From Saccharopolyspora spinosa NRRL 18395 (GTDB lineage: Bacteria; Actinomycetota; Actinomycetes; Mycobacteriales; Pseudonocardiaceae), in contig NZ_GL877878.1 of NCBI RefSeq assembly GCF_000194155.1, positions 372,001 through 436,000 on the forward strand: a stretch of 64,000 bases of DNA. The letters run 5' to 3'. The notes beneath the pieces were generated by a model, which saw only the letters and a program-made list of their open reading frames with translations, was not told the origin of the DNA and searched no databases. Both the position numbers and the translations under genes were made by a program. The number at the start of each line of letters is the position of its first letter. The stretch's first letter is position 1. Below, piece after piece: positions 1 through 8,473 of the stretch.

Positions 1-1746
1 ACCACCAGCGGCGATGTCCTCGGCGCGCACTGGGCCACCGGCGGCTCCGACGACCGGCAGAGCACCATCGAGGTGCAAGCCGCCGTCGACGAAGCCGAAC
101 GCGAGCTCGCCGCCGCCGGGCGACGCCTGGAACAGCACTCCGCGGCGCTGGAAGGCGCGCGAGCCGAAGAAGAAGCGCGGCGCGCCGAAGTCCGCGCCGT
201 GCAGGAGCAGATCAACGACGCCAAGGTGCGGCGAGCCCGCAGCACCGAACGGCTGTCCAGCCTGCAACGCGCGGCCCGCGCCGCCACCGCCGAGGTCGAC
301 CGGATCCGGCAGCAGCGGGTGAAGATCGAGCAGTCCCGCGAACAATCCCTCGTCAAGCTCGCGGAACTCGAAGAACGCCTGAGCATCGTCAAAACCGAAC
401 AGGACGAGGCGGCGGAACCCGACACCGGCGAACGCGACCGGCTCAGCACCGAGTTGAACGCGGTGCGGCAACAGGAAATGGACGCCCGCCTCACCCAGCG
501 CACCGCCGAAGAGCGGGCGCGCGCGGTGCAGGGACGTGCCGATCAACTGCGCCGCGCAGCCCGCCACGAGCGCGAAGCGCGCGCCCGCGCGGAAGCGGCG
601 CGCAAGGCGCGGGAACGCGCAGCGCGCGTGACGCAGGCTGTTGTCACCGGCTGCGAGACAGCGCTGGAGCGCATCGCGCAATCGCTGAGCGCCGCGACGG
701 AGGAGCGGGACGTCGCGCAGGCGAAGCAGAGCGAGCACGAGCAGGCGCTCGGCGCCGTGCGAGCGCGAGTGCGCGAGCTCAGCGGGGAGCTGGAGAAGCT
801 GACCGATGCGGTGCACCGCGACGAAGTCGTGCGTGCGGAGCAGCGGTTGCGGATCGAGCAGCTGGAAACCAAGATCATCGAGGACTTCGGGATCGGGCTG
901 GACGACCTGGTCGACGAATACGGCCCCACCGTGCCGATTCCGCCGGGACCCGCCGAGATCGCCGAGTACGAGGCGGCCAAGGAGCGCGGCGAGGAGGTCA
1001 GCGCGCCGCCGCCGGTGCCGTTCGACCGGGCCACCCAGGAGCGCCGCGCCAAGCGCGCCGAGAAGGACCTTTCCCTGTTGGGCAAGGTGAACCCGCTGGC
1101 GCTGGAGGAATTCGCCGCGCTGGAGGAGCGCTACAAGTTCCTCTCCACCCAGCTCGAAGACCTCAAGGACAGCCGCCGCGACCTGCTCAGCGTCGTCAAG
1201 GAGGTCGACGACAAGATCCTCGAGGTCTTCACCTCCGCCTTCCACGACGTGGCGAGGGAATTCGAGACGGTCTTCACGGTCCTGTTCCCCGGCGGCGACG
1301 GGCGGCTGATGCTCACCGACGAGAACGACCTGCTGAACACCGGCGTCGAGGTCGAGGCCCGGCCGCCGGGAAAAAAGGTCAAGCGCCTGTCGCTGCTGTC
1401 CGGTGGCGAGAAGTCGCTGACCGCGGTGGCCATGCTGGTGTCGATCTTCCGTGCCCGCCCGTCGCCGTTCTACGTGATGGACGAGGTCGAGGCGGCGCTG
1501 GACGACACCAACCTGCGGCGCCTGATCACGCTGCTCGACCAGCTGCGCACGACCTCCCAGCTGATCATCATCACGCACCAGAAGCCGACTATGGAGATCG
1601 CCGACGCCCTGTACGGCGTGACGATGCGCGGCGACGGCATCACGCAGGTGATTTCCCAACGCCTGCGCGGTGATTCCGACAAGCAGCGCAAGGACGCCCC
1701 AGACGAGCCAGCCGAAGGAGATGTCGCGGCGGTGCTGGACTCCTGA
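1..1746 (+). CDS. smc: Chromosome segregation ATPase SMC, C-terminal part (5' truncated by window edge)
   Basis: The frame is open from base 1, so only the C-terminal 581 residues are present. The first residues (DVLGAHWATGGSD) match the end of the SMC hinge. A long charged, Ala/Glu/Arg-rich coiled coil follows to about residue 370, and then the C-terminal ATPase half-head. The head carries the ABC signature LSGGEKSLTA near residue 467 and Walker B FYVMDEVEAALDD shortly after, with the late His of the switch (IITHQK). SMC dimers with ScpA/ScpB compact and segregate the chromosome. It lies upstream of ftsY, as in many actinobacteria. Function is certain; the N-terminal head is outside the window. 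Confidence 0.97.
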   Translation, partial: TTSGDVLGAHWATGGSDDRQSTIEVQAAVDEAERELAAAGRRLEQHSAALEGARAEEEARRAEVRAVQEQINDAKVRRARSTERLSSLQRAARAATAEVDRIRQQRVKIEQSREQSLVKLAELEERLSIVKTEQDEAAEPDTGERDRLSTELNAVRQQEMDARLTQRTAEERARAVQGRADQLRRAARHEREARARAEAARKARERAARVTQAVVTGCETALERIAQSLSAATEERDVAQAKQSEHEQALGAVRARVRELSGELEKLTDAVHRDEVVRAEQRLRIEQLETKIIEDFGIGLDDLVDEYGPTVPIPPGPAEIAEYEAAKERGEEVSAPPPVPFDRATQERRAKRAEKDLSLLGKVNPLALEEFAALEERYKFLSTQLEDLKDSRRDLLSVVKEVDDKILEVFTSAFHDVAREFETVFTVLFPGGDGRLMLTDENDLLNTGVEVEARPPGKKVKRLSLLSGGEKSLTAVAMLVSIFRARPSPFYVMDEVEAALDDTNLRRLITLLDQLRTTSQLIIITHQKPTMEIADALYGVTMRGDGITQVISQRLRGDSDKQRKDAPDEPAEGDVAAVLDS

Positions 1747-1993
1747 GCGGAGGCGGGGTTTTCGCTGTTCCACGTCCCGCTCGTTGTGCACCGACCGCCG
1801 GCACCCTGCGCTGTCCACAACTTCATCAGCTGGCCAAGCAGGGTTTCTACGAGACGTCCGCGTGCGACGGGTGGAGCCCCGGAAGCCCGCAGGTGCTGCA
1901 GTGCGCTTCCGGGAGCCCGACAAGGGGCCAAGCGGATCGGTGCCGGTTCAGGCCCGACCACAGCCGGGACGAACCCCTGATCCCGCGTGGCGG

Positions 1994-2305
1994 TCAGCCA
2001 GCTGTGCCGAGGGCGTAGCCGACGCCGAAGGCGACGAGCGCCGCGACCAGTGCGAGGCCGAACGCCACCGACCAGCCCGGCTGCGCCTGCGGCCGACGGT
2101 CGCGCGACGGCTTCGACGGTGAAATCCGTTGCGGCGCAGCGCGATTCCACAACTCCGGCCACCCCAGTTCGGCCCGGCAGGGCGCGCACTCCCACAGATG
2201 GGTGCGCACCGTGAGCCACTCGACGTCGTCTAACGCGTCCGCGGAATACGCACCGAGCTTTGCCCGGAGGTCCGCATGATCGATGTTCTGCACCGCAACC
2301 CCCAT
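1994..2305 (-). CDS. Small membrane protein with anti-sigma-type zinc finger
   Basis: A 103-residue protein. Residues about 35-45 contain HLWECAPC, the H-x3-C-x2-C signature of zinc-associated anti-sigma domains, and the C-terminus has one hydrophobic helix (SVAFGLALVAALVAFGVGYA) near residues 78-100. This suggests a one-TM protein with a cytoplasmic zinc finger that would bind and restrain an ECF sigma factor. No sigma-factor gene is adjacent: smc lies on the other strand downstream and an unrelated gene lies upstream. It is therefore an orphan, or its partner is elsewhere. The ATG at 2305 is used because no better start is seen. The family call is good; the partner and signal are unknown. 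Confidence 0.7.
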   Translation of the reverse strand: MGVAVQNIDHADLRAKLGAYSADALDDVEWLTVRTHLWECAPCRAELGWPELWNRAAPQRISPSKPSRDRRPQAQPGWSVAFGLALVAALVAFGVGYALGTAG

Positions 2306-2540
2306 CCGCAGCCACGCTGATCGTTTGGGTAGATCATCGACCTGGCGTGACTCCCGCTGAAGGCCCGGTGCCGGGCATTAGTGTGGTCAGCCACCTCGGT
2401 TTCAACACCCGGATCCGGATGCGGGACGATGTTCCGCGGTCCGGCATCGATCCTCGGGGGCAGATGTCGACCGGACACCGGGCGCGGATGTTCCCGCATC
2501 ACCCCGAGTGCGGGGCCCCACCAGGTACAGGAGGCTTTCC

Positions 2541-3197
2541 ATGACCAACCCGTACGGCCCCCCGCCGGGGCAGCAGCCATACCCGCCGCAGGGCCAGCCG
2601 ATGCCACAGCCCGGTGGTTACGGTCCCCCGTCCGGTCCGATACCGCAGCCCGGTGGGTCCGGTCCGATACCGCAGCAGGGCGGCTACCCGCAGCCCCAGA
2701 TGCAGCCGGGAATGCCGCCGCCCATGCCGCAGCAGGGCGGGTACCCGCCGCAGCCGCCGGCTCCGGTCGCGCCGCAGGGCCAACTGATGGCGCCGCCCCC
2801 GCCCGGCATGGGGCGCATCGTGATCGACTGCTCGTACTTCTGGCTCGCGTTCATGCTGATGTTCTTCAAACCGCAGGTCACCATCAACGGGCAGCCAGGG
2901 CCGATCTTGACCTGGGGCAAAACGCCGGTCGACCTGCCGCCCGGCCAGTACCAGATCGGGATCCACGTCAACTACCTGTGGCGGGTCGGCGAGGCGACCG
3001 CGGTCATCCCGGTCAACGCCGGCCAGCAGGTCGACGTCCACTACGCGGCGCCGGTGATCGTCTTCATGAACGGTGCCATCGGCCCGACCCCGCAGAAGGC
3101 GCCGGGCGTGGGCCTGGCCCTGGGGATCATGGGCGGCAGCCTGGCGCTGTGCTTCCTGATCATCCTGCTGTCGATCATCTCGGTCGCGGTCAGCTGA
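2541..3197 (+). CDS. Proline/glutamine/glycine-rich membrane-anchored protein of unknown function
   Basis: A 218-residue protein. The ATG at 2541 is preceded by AGGAGG 7 bases upstream, so the longer reading from 2508 is rejected. Residues 1-90 are low-complexity Pro/Gly/Gln repeats (PYPPQGQPMPQP type), common in actinobacterial cell-envelope proteins. They are followed by a predicted beta-rich domain of about 90 residues and a hydrophobic C-terminal helix (residues about 190-216, ALGIMGGSLALCFLIILLSI). There is no signal peptide, so the bulk is probably cytoplasmic with a C-terminal anchor. I do not recognise the globular domain. The gene is monocistronic and ends just before a strong bidirectional hairpin. 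Confidence 0.7.
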   Translation: MTNPYGPPPGQQPYPPQGQPMPQPGGYGPPSGPIPQPGGSGPIPQQGGYPQPQMQPGMPPPMPQQGGYPPQPPAPVAPQGQLMAPPPPGMGRIVIDCSYFWLAFMLMFFKPQVTINGQPGPILTWGKTPVDLPPGQYQIGIHVNYLWRVGEATAVIPVNAGQQVDVHYAAPVIVFMNGAIGPTPQKAPGVGLALGIMGGSLALCFLIILLSIISVAVS

Positions 3198-3225
3198 GCC
3201 GAGCGGCTGACTGGGGCCAGCGGCG

Positions 3226-3273
3226 CCCGTGAGTCTTTTGGGCTGCTGTGGCTGTCCCCAAAAGACTCACGGG
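3226..3273. terminator. Bidirectional hairpin between convergent genes
   Basis: A perfect 17-bp inverted repeat (left arm 3226-3242, right arm 3257-3273, 14-base loop) sits in the 79-bp gap between the convergent stops at 3197 and 3277. There is no clear T tract, so it is a GC-type actinobacterial terminator. It should stop transcription from both sides. Confidence 0.85.
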
Positions 3274-3276
3274 TAC

Positions 3277-4785
3277 TCACGCGTTGTCGACCCGCTGCAC
3301 GGCGGCTTCGGTCGCCAGCCGGGGGTGGCGCAGCGACAGCAGCCCGCCCACCACGAGCGTCACGACGACGCCCAACGGCGTGTACCAGGGGAAGGCCAGC
3401 GCCTTCTCGCCGCCCTCGCCGTCGGGGAAGGTCACCCCGAACACGAAGAACAGCACCACCACGATCGTCGCCACGAACGCGATCACCGCATCCGACTGCC
3501 GGGCCCGCTTCGCCAGCAGCCCCAGCAGGAAAGCGCCCAGCAGCGCGCCGTAGGTGTAGCTGGCGATGCTCAGGCCGACCTCGACCACCGGGTTGTCGGT
3601 GCTGCTGAACATCGACGCGAACACCACGAACACCACGGCCCAGACGAGCGTCCAGCCCTTACCCATCCGCAGGATCGTCGAGTCGTCCAGCTTGTGCTTC
3701 GAAATCCGCTGGTAGAGGTCGCTGACCGTGGACGTGGACAGCGAGTTCAACGAGGACGCCAGGGTGCTCATCGCGGCGGCCAGGATGCCCGCGATCATCA
3801 GCCCGGAAAGCCCGGGCGGGAGATCGTTGACGATGAACTGCGGGAACAGCTCGTCCTTGCTGGCCATTCCGAGCTCGGCGGGCTTGGCACCGTTGAAGAA
3901 CGACCACAGCATCGTGCCGATGAACAGGAACAGGGCGAACTGCAGGAACACCACGACGCCACTGGCGATCAGCGCTCGCTGACTGTCCCGGAGGTTCCGG
4001 CAGGCGAGCAGCCGCTGCACCATCAGCTGGTCGGCGCCGTGCGAGGCCATCGCGAACACGGCCCCGCCGATCACGGCGGTGAAGAACGCGTACTGGTCCG
4101 TGATGATCGACGAGCCGAAGTCCAGGAGCTCGAACTTGCCCGCGGCGAACGCGGTCGACATCCAGTCCCCGGGCAACCGGCCGGCGAGCACCACTGCGGC
4201 GAGGACCGCGCCGCCGACGTAGACCGCCATCTGGATGGCGTCGACCCACACCACGGCCTTGATGCCGCCGAGGTAGGTGTAGATCACCGTCATCGCCGAC
4301 AGGATCAGCACGATCTGCCAGTACGCCATGTTCACGCCGAACGCGGCCAGCATCACCTTCACCGGGATCGCGGTGGCGAACAGCCGCAGCCCGTCGGCCA
4401 GCAGCCGGGTCACCAGGAACGTCACCGACGCGGTGCCCTGCAAACCGGAACCGAACCGCTGGCCGAGGAACTCGTAGGCGCTGACCAGGTTCCCGGCGTA
4501 GTACTTGGGCAGCAGCACGAACGCCACCACGATCCGGCCGATCAGGTACCCGATCGCGAGCTGCAGGTAGGTGAAGCTGCCGAGGTACGCCACCGTCGGC
4601 ACGCTGATCACCGTCAGCGTCGAGGTCTCGGTGGCGACCACCGAGAAGCACACCGCCCACCAGGGCAGTTGGCGGCTACCGATGAAGTAGTCCTGCGAGC
4701 TGCGCTGCCGCCCGCTGAGCAGCAACCCGAGTACCGGCATCGCGACCAGGTACAACCCGATCACGATGAGGTCGACAGATCGCAT
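3277..4785 (-). CDS. Sodium:solute symporter (SSS family), probably for an amino-sugar substrate
   Basis: A 502-residue polytopic membrane protein with about 13 hydrophobic helices. It has the SSS family N-terminus (DYFIGSRQLPWWAVCFSVVA, then TSTLTVISVP) in which the second helix carries the sodium-site residues, and the repeated Gly-rich helices typical of the LeuT-fold. An AGGAGG lies just before the ATG at 4785. It starts 9 bases after the anmK stop, so the two are almost certainly one operon. SSS members import sialic acid, sugars, amino acids or vitamins. With anmK as partner, anhydro-MurNAc or a related muropeptide sugar is the most economical substrate, but this is inference from context. 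Confidence 0.85.
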   Translation of the reverse strand: MRSVDLIVIGLYLVAMPVLGLLLSGRQRSSQDYFIGSRQLPWWAVCFSVVATETSTLTVISVPTVAYLGSFTYLQLAIGYLIGRIVVAFVLLPKYYAGNLVSAYEFLGQRFGSGLQGTASVTFLVTRLLADGLRLFATAIPVKVMLAAFGVNMAYWQIVLILSAMTVIYTYLGGIKAVVWVDAIQMAVYVGGAVLAAVVLAGRLPGDWMSTAFAAGKFELLDFGSSIITDQYAFFTAVIGGAVFAMASHGADQLMVQRLLACRNLRDSQRALIASGVVVFLQFALFLFIGTMLWSFFNGAKPAELGMASKDELFPQFIVNDLPPGLSGLMIAGILAAAMSTLASSLNSLSTSTVSDLYQRISKHKLDDSTILRMGKGWTLVWAVVFVVFASMFSSTDNPVVEVGLSIASYTYGALLGAFLLGLLAKRARQSDAVIAFVATIVVVLFFVFGVTFPDGEGGEKALAFPWYTPLGVVVTLVVGGLLSLRHPRLATEAAVQRVDNA

Positions 4786-4794
4786 TGGAGCCTC

Positions 4795-5976
4795 CTAGGC
4801 GGTGTGGCCGGGCTGCAGTCGCAGTCGCCTCGGCTGCTTGATGGCGGGTTCGGGCAAGCGCAGGGAACCGGAGCCCGGGGTGATGCTCCCCAGCAGCCGC
4901 GGTCCGGCGGCGCCGGTGGTGCCCGGTGTGTTGCCGGTGATGCCATGCCAGGTCAGGAATCCGAGCAGCGCCGTAAGGTGCGCTTCTTTGCTGTCGGCGG
5001 GCAGCCCGAGGTCGTCGCTGACGACCAGCGGGGCGTCCAGCCGACGGCGCAGGGCAGCCAGCAGGACGGGATTGCGCACCCCGCCGCCGGACGCGACGAC
5101 CTTCGCCGCATGCTCGGTGCGGCAGGCGTCGGTGATGGTGCGCGCGGTGAGCTCGGTCAGCGTCGCCAGCAGGTCGCCATCGCCGACCTCGTCGGGCAGC
5201 TCGTCCAGCGTCCGGGCCAGGTAATCGGCGTTGAAGTGCTCCTTGCCGGTCGACTTCGGCGCTGGCCGCCGGTAGTAGCCGTCGGAGAGCAACAGTTCGA
5301 GCAGTTCGGGATGGACGGTGCCGGTCGCCGCGATGCGCCCGTCGGTGTCCTGCGGGGTACCGGTGATCTGTCCGGCCGCGAGGTCGATCAGCGCGTTGCC
5401 GGGGCCGGTGTCGTAGGCCAGCGGGCGTCGGCCGCCGACGACGGTGATGTTGGCGATGCCGCCGATGTTCAGGGCGATGGTCGTGCCGGGTTCGTCGGCC
5501 AGCCACAGCGCGTCGAACACGCCCGCCAGCGGGGCGCCCTGGCCGCCGGCGGCGACGTCCCGGGCGCGCAGGTCGGACACCACGGGCAGCCCGGTGGCCT
5601 CGGCGATCCACGCTGGCTGCCCGATCTGCAAGGTGCCGCGGACCCGTCCGCTGCCCTGGACCCAGTGGTAGATCGTCTGGCCCAGCGACGCGACGAGATC
5701 CGCGCGGCCTCCCGCGAGCTCCACCCCGAGGCGGGCCGCCGCCGCCAGCTGCTGGCCCACGTAGGTGTCGAGCCGGCACAGGTCTTCGGCGCTGCATGCG
5801 GCCGGCGGAAGCACGGCGAGCAGCTTCTCGCGCAGGACTTCCGGGTAGGGGAGAACGGTGGCTCCCAGCGGGCGGAGCTCCACGGTGTCGCCGTCCAGCC
5901 GCAGCTCGGCAGCTGCCACGTCGACGCCGTCCACCGACGTGCCGGAGAGCAGTCCGAGCACCCGCCACCAAGGCAC
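4795..5976 (-). CDS. anmK: Anhydro-N-acetylmuramic acid kinase
   Basis: AnmK phosphorylates and opens 1,6-anhydro-MurNAc to MurNAc-6-phosphate, the entry step of peptidoglycan sugar recycling. The protein has the family N-terminal signature LLSGTSVDGVD, the phosphate-binding DTGPGNALID, ALNIGGIANIT, and the late SGGGVRNP. The frame is open to an ATG at 6081, but AnmK proteins start about 10 residues before SGTS. I therefore choose GTG at 5976, giving 393 residues; GTG 5994 is an alternative. The extra N-terminal residues of the long reading resemble nothing. With this start, a DasR-like palindrome lies immediately upstream. First gene of an operon with the symporter at 3277-4785. Confidence 0.88.
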   Translation of the reverse strand: MPWWRVLGLLSGTSVDGVDVAAAELRLDGDTVELRPLGATVLPYPEVLREKLLAVLPPAACSAEDLCRLDTYVGQQLAAAARLGVELAGGRADLVASLGQTIYHWVQGSGRVRGTLQIGQPAWIAEATGLPVVSDLRARDVAAGGQGAPLAGVFDALWLADEPGTTIALNIGGIANITVVGGRRPLAYDTGPGNALIDLAAGQITGTPQDTDGRIAATGTVHPELLELLLSDGYYRRPAPKSTGKEHFNADYLARTLDELPDEVGDGDLLATLTELTARTITDACRTEHAAKVVASGGGVRNPVLLAALRRRLDAPLVVSDDLGLPADSKEAHLTALLGFLTWHGITGNTPGTTGAAGPRLLGSITPGSGSLRLPEPAIKQPRRLRLQPGHTA

Positions 5977-5979
5977 GTA

Positions 5980-5995
5980 TGTGGTGTATTCCACA
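5980..5995. promoter_or_regulatory. DasR/GntR-type operator candidate upstream of anmK
   Basis: The site reads GTGGTGTATTCCAC inside TGGTGT-ATTCC-ACACCA (5982-5998), a palindrome. It matches 11 of 16 positions of the Streptomyces DasR responsive element AGTGGTCTAGACCACT as I remember it, including both GTGGT/CCAC half-sites. It lies 4 bases upstream of the preferred anmK start codon, a position from which a repressor would block transcription or early elongation. No regulator gene is adjacent. Confidence 0.45.
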
Positions 5996-6165
5996 CCAGC
6001 CGGTAAATGCAAGCGTATCGCGGGCGTTGTTGGTGAATTGCTCACTTTGTGTGTCGGAATTTCCCGGTGCCCGGTTCGCACCCGGCGCGGCGGGCGGTGG
6101 CTGCGACGCGCCTGGTGCGCCGGGCGCGTTCCGGGGCCGGTATGACCAGGTGGGAGGATGGGTCC

Positions 6166-7581
6166 GTGACCACCTCAACCCTGATTCTGATCATCGTCGC
6201 CGTCGTGGTGGTGCTGGCGATCGCCGTGGTCGCCGGTGTCGTGCTCACCCGCCGGCGGCGGATCAGCCTGAGCGAACGGGACGAAAACGCCGGCCCGACA
6301 GCGGCCGTCAAGGGCGGCGGATATCGCGCCGACGGCGGAATCAGCCTGTCCAGCGGCGGCACCACGACGGCGGCCCCGCCGGAGCATCCTGCGGGCGAGC
6401 GCACCGAGGTGGAGGGCCAGCCCGGGGTAGGCGACGACGCGGCGGTGCCCCGCGACAGCGAGCGGCGCGGGATCGTGGACGTGCCGCTGCCGGACGGCTC
6501 GACGGCGACCGAAGAGGCACCGGTCGAGGAGCCTCCGGCGAAGGAACCGCCGGTCGAGGCCCCGCCGGTCGAGGTCCCGGAGCAGGAACGCGTCGAGCCG
6601 GTGCCGGAGCCAGCGCCCGCGGTGCCCGAGGAGATCGAGGAGATCGAGCCGACCTCGGGGCGGCTGGAGCGGCTGCGTGGCCGGCTCTCCCGCTCCCGGT
6701 CGACCTTCGGCCAGGGCCTGCTGGGCCTGCTCGGCGCGGGCGACCTCGACGAGGACTCCTGGGAGGAGATCGAGGACACCCTCCTGCTGGCCGACCTGGG
6801 CACGGCGACCACCACGGACATCACCGAGCGGCTGCGCACCGAGATCGCCACACGCGGCATCCGAACCCCGGACGAGGCGCGCGCGCTGCTGCGCGAGGTC
6901 CTGGTGGACGCCCTCGGCCAGGACATGGAGCGCGCGGTCCGGGCGCTGCCGCACGGCAACCCGGCCGACGGCGGGAAACCGGCCGTGGTGCTGGTCGTCG
7001 GGGTCAACGGCACCGGCAAGACCACCACCACCGGCAAGCTGGCGCGGGTGCTGGTCGCGGACGGGCGGACGGTGCTGCTCGGCGCGGCCGACACGTTCCG
7101 CGCCGCGGCCGTCGAGCAGCTCGCCACCTGGGGGCACCGGGTGGGCGCCGAGGTGGTGCGCGGAAAGGAAGGCGCCGACCCGGCGAGCGTGGCGTTCGAG
7201 GCGGTCAGTCGCGGTAGCGACACCGCGGTGGACGCGGTCCTGGTCGACACCGCGGGCCGGCTGCACACGAAGACGGGCCTGATGGACGAGCTGGGCAAGG
7301 TCAAGCGCGTCGTGGAGAAGAAGGCCCAGGTCGACGAGGTGCTTCTGGTGCTGGACGCGACCACGGGCCAGAACGGCCTGACGCAGGCGCGGGTGTTCTC
7401 CGATGTCGTCGACGTGACGGGCATCGTGCTGACCAAGCTCGACGGCACGGCCAAGGGCGGCATCGTTTTCCAGGTCCAGCGGGAGCTTGGTGTCCCGGTG
7501 AAGCTGGTGGGCCTCGGAGAAGGCCCGGACGACCTGGCGCCCTTCGAGCCAGGAGCCTTCGTGGACGCACTTCTGGACTGA
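6166..7581 (+). CDS. ftsY: Signal recognition particle receptor FtsY
   Basis: A 471-residue SRP GTPase receptor that docks Ffh-ribosome complexes at the membrane. An N-terminal membrane helix (residues about 5-27) is followed by an acidic, Pro/Glu-rich A domain to about residue 175 and then the NG domain. G1 is GVNGTGKTTTTGK (about residues 278-290). It also has DTAGRLHTK (G3) and TKLDGTAKGG (G4 and following). The GTG at 6166 is chosen over the upstream ATGs because GGGAGGA lies 8-9 bases before it and it places the membrane helix at the N-terminus, as in other actinobacterial FtsY. It is followed by a strong terminator, so it is probably transcribed alone. Confidence 0.96.
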   Translation: MTTSTLILIIVAVVVVLAIAVVAGVVLTRRRRISLSERDENAGPTAAVKGGGYRADGGISLSSGGTTTAAPPEHPAGERTEVEGQPGVGDDAAVPRDSERRGIVDVPLPDGSTATEEAPVEEPPAKEPPVEAPPVEVPEQERVEPVPEPAPAVPEEIEEIEPTSGRLERLRGRLSRSRSTFGQGLLGLLGAGDLDEDSWEEIEDTLLLADLGTATTTDITERLRTEIATRGIRTPDEARALLREVLVDALGQDMERAVRALPHGNPADGGKPAVVLVVGVNGTGKTTTTGKLARVLVADGRTVLLGAADTFRAAAVEQLATWGHRVGAEVVRGKEGADPASVAFEAVSRGSDTAVDAVLVDTAGRLHTKTGLMDELGKVKRVVEKKAQVDEVLLVLDATTGQNGLTQARVFSDVVDVTGIVLTKLDGTAKGGIVFQVQRELGVPVKLVGLGEGPDDLAPFEPGAFVDALLD

Positions 7582-7596
7582 CCCACCGACACCGCG

Positions 7597-7628
7597 GCCC
7601 CCGCACCACCACCCTTCGGTGCGGGGGC
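7597..7628 (+). terminator. Terminator after ftsY
   Basis: An 11-bp perfect stem (7597-7607 with 7618-7628) with a 10-base loop lies 16 bases after the ftsY stop. It has no T tract. Confidence 0.8.
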
Positions 7629-7783
7629 TGTCTGCTGTCCGCACTACAGCCAGGCCCCGTCGATCTTCGGCACCGTTAGAAGGATCGCTGAAGCTGAATG
7701 CGCGGTGTCGGTGACCGGTTCCACTCTGCGGAATATTTGTCTGCCGACTGACGTCTGGCTTACGGTCTGCCGGAGGTGTTGGC

Positions 7784-8473
7784 ATGCGGATGGTTGGGCA
7801 TCGGTCTTCCGTGAACGAGGTCATCGCCGCTGTCAACGAGCAGCTGGTCGGTGGCGCTTGGGCTCCCGGCGAGCGGATTCCGACCGAGCTGGAACTGGTC
7901 GCCGAGCTCGGGGTGAGCCGGACCGTGATCCGGGAGGCCGTGCGGGCTCTGGTGCACCTCGGGCGGTTGGAGACCCGGCAGGGCGCCGGCACCTTCGTCG
8001 TGTCCACCGCCGACCCGGCGCCGATGCTTCGGCAGTTGCGGCTGGCCGAGGTGCGGGACGTCTTCGAGGTTCAGCTCGCCTACGACGTGCAGGCCGCGCG
8101 GCTGGCCGCCGTGCGTCGCGACGACGCGGACGTTCGTCAGCTGCGCGAGTTGCTCGAACTGCGTGACCGCGCGGACTCTCCCGACGCCTTTGCCGCCGCC
8201 GATGTCGACTTCCACGTCGCGATCGTGGCGGCGGCGCGCAACCCGCTGCTCTCGGAGATGTACCGCTACCTGAGCGAACGACTCCAGGAAAGCCTGAAGA
8301 CGCTCCGCGCGGACTCCGCGCTGACCGAAGGCGGGCCGATCACGCATCGCGCGCTGCTGGACGCGATCGTCGAGGGAGCCCCGGAGGCCGCCGCGGCCGC
8401 CGCGCATGCCGTGATCCAGCCGAGCCTGACGTCTCTCGGCGGCGTTCTCGACGGGAGGGGAAACGAGCAGTGA
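7784..8473 (+). CDS. FadR-type GntR family transcriptional regulator
   Basis: A 229-residue protein with an N-terminal winged HTH (GERIPTELELVAELGVSRTV, then IREAVRALVHLGRLE, residues about 25-70) and a C-terminal all-helical FCD effector domain (DFHVAIVAAARNPLL, near residue 145, holding the usual metal/ligand His). Its stop overlaps the GTG of the following MFS gene by four bases (GTGA), so the two are translated together and the regulator presumably controls the transporter. FCD regulators respond to small organic acids; the ligand here is not known. A second GntR/MFS pair of the same kind occurs at 58.8-61 kb. Confidence 0.88.
   Translation: MRMVGHRSSVNEVIAAVNEQLVGGAWAPGERIPTELELVAELGVSRTVIREAVRALVHLGRLETRQGAGTFVVSTADPAPMLRQLRLAEVRDVFEVQLAYDVQAARLAAVRRDDADVRQLRELLELRDRADSPDAFAAADVDFHVAIVAAARNPLLSEMYRYLSERLQESLKTLRADSALTEGGPITHRALLDAIVEGAPEAAAAAAHAVIQPSLTSLGGVLDGRGNEQ

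Noticed and set aside
3229-6006. A 925-residue plus-strand open frame
   Set aside because: It is the mirror of the symporter and anmK genes on the minus strand. Its translation is Arg/His/Gln-rich with no family resemblance, the usual high-GC shadow.
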